DNA of 64,000 bases from Rutidosis leptorrhynchoides (lineage: Eukaryota; Streptophyta; Magnoliopsida; Asterales; Asteraceae), in assembly GCF_046630445.1 (NCBI RefSeq), contig NC_092338.1:226984501-227048500 (forward strand), in the 5' to 3' direction. Under the pieces are notes generated by a model, which saw nothing but the letters and a program-made list of their open reading frames with translations, did no database searches and was not told the origin of the DNA. The position numbers and the translations under genes were made by a program. Positions 59,851 through 64,000 of the stretch are shown piece by piece. Position 1 is the stretch's first letter, and each line of letters opens with the position of its first letter.

Positions 59851-62368
59851 TTTAGAATAATGAGCTTTCAAAAATAAAATCCAGAGCCCGGGCTCGAACC
59901 TGTGACCTATTGTTCCCTTAACCCACTCTCAAACCATCCCTCTGTTTGTTTATTTCTGATTTAATTCATACATTAAATCTATGTAACCCTTATGTGACTG
60001 TCTTCTTCTTCTTCCTCAACTAAACTAATCTATTTTTATCATCATCTATCATCTTGTCATTATCATAATCAAAATCATAATCATAAACATTCGGCATCGT
60101 TGTCATCATCACTACCATACACCGAATATCATCATCTCGATTATCACTAACATCATAATGATCACGTCATCATAATCACATAAAATCATAATCAACCTCT
60201 ATCTTAACTTTATCATCGATACCATTCGAACTCGTTCATCATTAACTATTTATCATCATCTTTATTGATCCTAAACACCATCATAACCATCATCAACGTC
60301 TACATCATTATCAAAACGTTATTCTTTGCGTCATTAACACTTCACGATCATTATCATCATTCAATCATGTGACACCATTAGCATCTATATCTTCACTGAT
60401 CGTGTACTTTTTAATATAGGTTTCACGTTGGATTACATCTTATTTTATACCAGAACAAGCAAAAAGGAGAAGACTGAACTGTAATTGGATAATTTAAGTA
60501 TAGTTTGTGGGCTTCTTTTTCTGATTGGGCTTATCTTGAATGTAAAAGTGGCTGATCGAAAACAAAAAAAAAATAACACGTGACCCCTTAACAATCTAAA
60601 CTGCATTTTGTTATGTGCTGTCATTATCTTCAACAGTAACAAGTAATTCGAAAACCCACTAGAGTTTGTAATCTAATGCTTTCTTTATAATAATCAACAT
60701 GTGGGGTTATCGATTGCTGTGGATTGTAGCAAAGGTAAGGCATGGAAATAATTTAAATCAAATGGGTTGTCACATGGTAAATGGTCAGCCATGAATGTCT
60801 ACTTTTGGTTCCACTAATAATTGATCAATCACTTTATCATTGATAAAATGGAGAGTTGAAACAGAACTGCAGCAGGTTCACGAAAAAAAATAAGAGAGAA
60901 TAGAGAGAGAAAAAGTGACGGGTCATGGTGATGATGCTCGGCAGTGGTGGTGTTTTGGGTTCACATAGGAAATAGAATAAGAAACACAAAAAGTTGCAGC
61001 GGTTTTCTTGTTGCTGTGGCGGCCAAGCATGATAGAGGGTGGTTTCATTCGAAGTTTATGATCATATAACTGCAGTTCTCGAAACAAGATGATAGTAATA
61101 ATGGTAGTTATGGTAGTTATCATGGTGATTTCGGTATTGGGCAAAATCAAAAACAAGTTGAGGAGTTTGTGGTGATTCACGATGATTCAAAGCTAAGAAA
61201 ACAAAGTGCAGTAGTAGTAACAAGTGTCAAGTGAATTGAGGTTGCACTAGATGGTTTGAGTGTGTGATGGTTCATGGCTCTAAATGAAAAGAAGAGAATA
61301 TATTAAATCAATTGTGGCACTCAGCGGTTAAGCAAATAGTTTATAGTGGTGAGGTAGTAATGGTTGTTAATGGTGGTTCATGAAGAATAGAAGGAGAGAG
61401 AGTGAAGATAATGGTGTGATTGAAGGTTTGATAATGTAAGGTCGACTGTTATCAATTAACATTGAATGTGATCGCTTATAATATGAATTAAGGTTGACAG
61501 AATGATTCCCTCATGAAGATAAAACAAAGAGCAAAAGAAATAAACAGATAAAGATTTTAATTGTTTCGTACAAATTAGAGACTTTGTTGTCCAATAAATT
61601 TTGTTTTTTTTATAGGTGATCAACTCGTCTGGTAACCAGGATTGAGACAGATAACAAAATTGAAAAAGTTGATTAAGATAGGGAACTGAATCCATGATAA
61701 TATATTAGTGTTTATTCTTGTATAAAGATCTGTATATATGTATTAAATACAATATTTATATATCTGATTATATATCTATTTATATAACTGTATTTTATAC
61801 ATATGTATTTATATATCTGATTTTTTTATATCTGTTAATATAATCTGTATATATTTATATCTGTGTTTATAAAGTATAAAATCAATATTTATACTGATTA
61901 ATAAAAAAAATGTAATTATAATACTGATTATTAAATATAGAAGTAGAATTACTAATAATAATATTAAATATAGAAATACTTATAATAATAATAAAAGTAC
62001 AAATATAATGATATTAGTAATAATAATATAACAAATAAATTGTTTCAAATTAAATTAATAATACTGATATTAATAATATTTATGAGATTAATAATATTAA
62101 TATAATAATTATGTTTTAACTTGAGTCATATATTGATTATGTAATATTTAATAATCATATACTAATTTTTATTGAATGTTTATTATTTATAAATTTTATA
62201 TTTATTACAATATACATATAATAATAATTATCTATAAATATCATATATGTTTATATATGATTTATTTTAAAATACACATAATTATTTTATATCTTATTTT
62301 TACATATTTCATTTTAATGTTTAAGTTATATTTTATAATTTCAAATTACTATATATATACCTACATTC

Positions 62369-62371
<3 letters not shown>

Positions 62372-62435
<64 letters not shown>

Positions 62436-62440
62436 CATAC
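62372..62440. repeat. (TA)n-(CATA)2 microsatellite
   Basis: 60 bp of TA followed by two to three CATA units; counterpart of 40990-41062, which lacks the CATA end. Confidence 0.9.
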
Positions 62441-62619
62441 AATTTTTATTTACAATTCAATTGTTCGTGAATCGTCGGAAATAGTCAAAGAGTAAATGAA
62501 TACATGAATATAGTTCAAAGTTTTTGGGATTTCAACATTACAGACTTTGCTTATCGTATCGAAATCAGTTAAAGATTAAGTTTAAATTTGGTCGGAAATT
62601 GCCGGGTCGTCACAATTAT

Positions 62620-63240
62620 CATCATCTTACGTAAAAGATAAAGTAAGTTTTAAACAAAAATACAGATCGAAACAAAGGGCTGACTTCGAACAGCTGCTAC
62701 AACCTCTGTACAAACTAAAATGACGCGCGGCCAGTGGCCAAGGCTCCGTTTGTGAGTCCTCTTGCCACTTTCCAATTTTCAGCTCCTAATTTGATGTCGT
62801 TTGACCATGGCGACGGTTCAAGCGCGAGTAGGTCAGAAATTTCAGCACGTCGTTACGAAGGCGTAGTGATTTCGGAAGACTATAAATCCTAAACTGTACA
62901 TCGGATTTAGGTAAGTCTTAAATGAAAAGTCATCTACTCGAACTGAAATATCTGTAAATCAACTTTCCAGAAGCCCCAGGAGTCTGATCAGACCCTGTAA
63001 AACAGAAACAAGTGCTCTGGAGGGTTTCTTGGTGTTTGATGCTTATCACGGTTCTCATCCTTGATGCGTATAAGCCTCAAGTGTACAACTCTTTGATGTT
63101 TTAGCATCATTATGACCAGGTTTTAACCATCAACACACAAATAAAACTAAAAGCTAACTTTCTATAAGTTTTGAACATCAAAGTTGTCTCTTTATTGTAT
63201 AAACACAATAAAGCTTAAACCTTTGTCCTTTTGATACAAG
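62620..63240 (+). repeat. Second half of the interrupted LTR (TGTGATGCCCCG family)
   Basis: Removing 36779-62619 (element plus one ATTAT copy) restores continuous CATCATCATTAT-CATCATC sequence. A TATA box ACTATAAATCC is at about 62880, followed by AATAAA-type signals near 63140-63210, fitting plus orientation. The right end is not clear and lies before the gag fragment, within 63150-63327. No gene. Confidence 0.5.
62879..62888 (+). promoter_or_regulatory. Candidate TATA box of the interrupted LTR
   Basis: ACTATAAATC lies about 1.2 kb from the reconstructed LTR start. The minus-strand element sits upstream of it, so the promoter's upstream region is now 26 kb away. Confidence 0.4.
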
Positions 63241-63241
63241 T

Positions 63242-64000
63242 TTATGCATCTTTATCATATGAGATGATGAAGACTTGATTTTTATCACCATAAAAATCAT
63301 AGAAAGGTTCCAAGTAAGTGAATGTACCTGTAACCAAGTCAGGATACTCACGGGAATCTCTGGCGTTCAAGTTGAAGACTCTTCCACATGCAGGCCCACC
63401 ATCCTTCTTCTTGTTAGGACATTCATTCTTGAAGTGACCCTGCTTGCCGCATTCAAAGCACTTCCTTGGAGCATTGGGGCTCGCCTTCACAGCTGAAGTG
63501 TTGATCTTACAATCCTTGCTGATGTGTCCAGTCCTCTTACACTTCTCACACACCACATTGCAGTACCCAGTATGATGCCTATAACATCTCTTGCAATGAG
63601 AAAGGCTACCTTTGTAGTTTAGATTAGGGCTTCTTCCCTCATTGTTTCCTCTAAAGTGCTCATGCCTCTTGACTGGATTCTGATCAATACCTTGACCCTT
63701 GTTTCCATCCCATTTGCGTTTTCCATTACTTGCTCCAGATTCTGATTGCACCTTCTCTGGCTTTTAGCGGATAACTTGATCTATCAAGGTGTGCGCCATG
63801 CGCATAGCTTCTGGGATCGTTCCTGGTTTTGAAGAAGTGACATTTCCCTAGATGTCCTTGGGAAGTCCCCACAGATACCGCTCCATCCGTTTGTACTCAG
63901 GAGTAACCATTGTGGGGCACATCAGTTCCTACGACCTTCAATTCCTAAAATTCCACTTCCATCTTCTAAATTTCGGTTTTGGGGCAGTATTCCTCTATCA
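63242..64000 (-). pseudogene. Ty3-type Gag C-terminal fragment, broken
   Basis: On the minus strand from the window edge: IEEYCPKTEI (stop) KMEVEF (stop) ELKVVGTDV, then a jump to PHNGYSPEYKRMERYLWGLPKDI, missing the segment normally found between. Then VTSSKPGTIPEAMRMAHTLIDQVI, a stop at about 63765, and an open stretch of 169 codons: KRKWDGNKGQG, a variant knuckle CKRCYRHHTGYC, CEKCKRTGHISKDC and CFECGKQGHFKNEC, and GRVFNLNARDSREYPDLVTGTF. Homology to the Gag-protease boundary ends near 63327; the last 28 residues to TAA are unrelated. It belongs to a plant Ty3 chromovirus different from the one at 42461. Confidence 0.85.

Larger units (their letters stand above)
58148..62614 (-). repeat. 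5' LTR of the LARD-like element
   Basis: 4,467 bp, matching 36779-41238. Minus-strand start TGTGACGACCCGGCAATT at 62614; the other terminus has changed from CA to TA (58148-58149). It contains (TA)n at 59413-59490, (TAA)n at 59720-59850, box B at 59890-59900, ATC-rich sequence at 60030-60350 and (TA)n at 62372-62431. Flanked by ATTAT at 62615-62619. No gene. Confidence 0.9.

Overview
This window is repeat-filled plant nuclear DNA, most likely from an Asteraceae species. The plant origin is clear: Ty1/copia and Ty3/gypsy LTR retrotransposons of plant type, initiator-Met tRNA primer sites, and long AT-rich LTRs with (TA)n and (TAA)n microsatellites. The Asteraceae assignment rests on resemblance, from memory, of the Sirevirus-like pol and accessory ORF and of the Tekay-like LTR starts (TGTAGTGACCC, TGTGACGACCC) to composite-family elements. 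I see no intact host gene, tRNA, rRNA or CRISPR. Nearly every base belongs to a retroelement, and almost every reading frame is broken.

Layout. 1-917: minus-strand 252-bp LTR with primer site and leader, inserted into a Sirevirus-like copia element (918 to about 10940) that has a broken gag-pol, a multiple polypurine-tract array, a spacer full of a TACCGARTCTG motif, and a roughly 1,200-codon accessory ORF before its 3' LTR. About 10941-18117: Athila-like Ty3 element with gag, protease, an acidic tail and an unknown distal ORF, but no reverse transcriptase or integrase, then a long 3' LTR. 18118-33970: minus-strand Ty3-type gag-protease element, split by a complete copia element (19635-31130, target-site duplication TTAGA), whose leader holds a 3.3-kb solo LTR (20753-24031, duplication GGTTT). 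33971-35809: Tat/Retand-type RNase H and integrase fragment.

35810-36778 and 62620 to about 63240 are the halves of another LTR, split by a minus-strand LARD-like element (36779-62614, duplication ATTAT) with 4.46-kb LTRs and only about 3.2 kb of non-pol internal sequence. Inside that lies a complete Tekay-like chromovirus (42461-56126, duplication CATAT). 63242-64000 is a minus-strand gag fragment.

The most interesting object is the 13.7-kb chromovirus. Between primer site and gag it carries two extra sense ORFs: an acidic protein of unknown function and an F-box protein of the At1g67623/At2g35280-like type. Its leader is shared with the LARD that hosts it, so the two look like an autonomous/non-autonomous pair. 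LTR divergence agrees with nesting order: about 2% for the chromovirus and about 9% for the LARD in the stretches I compared by eye.
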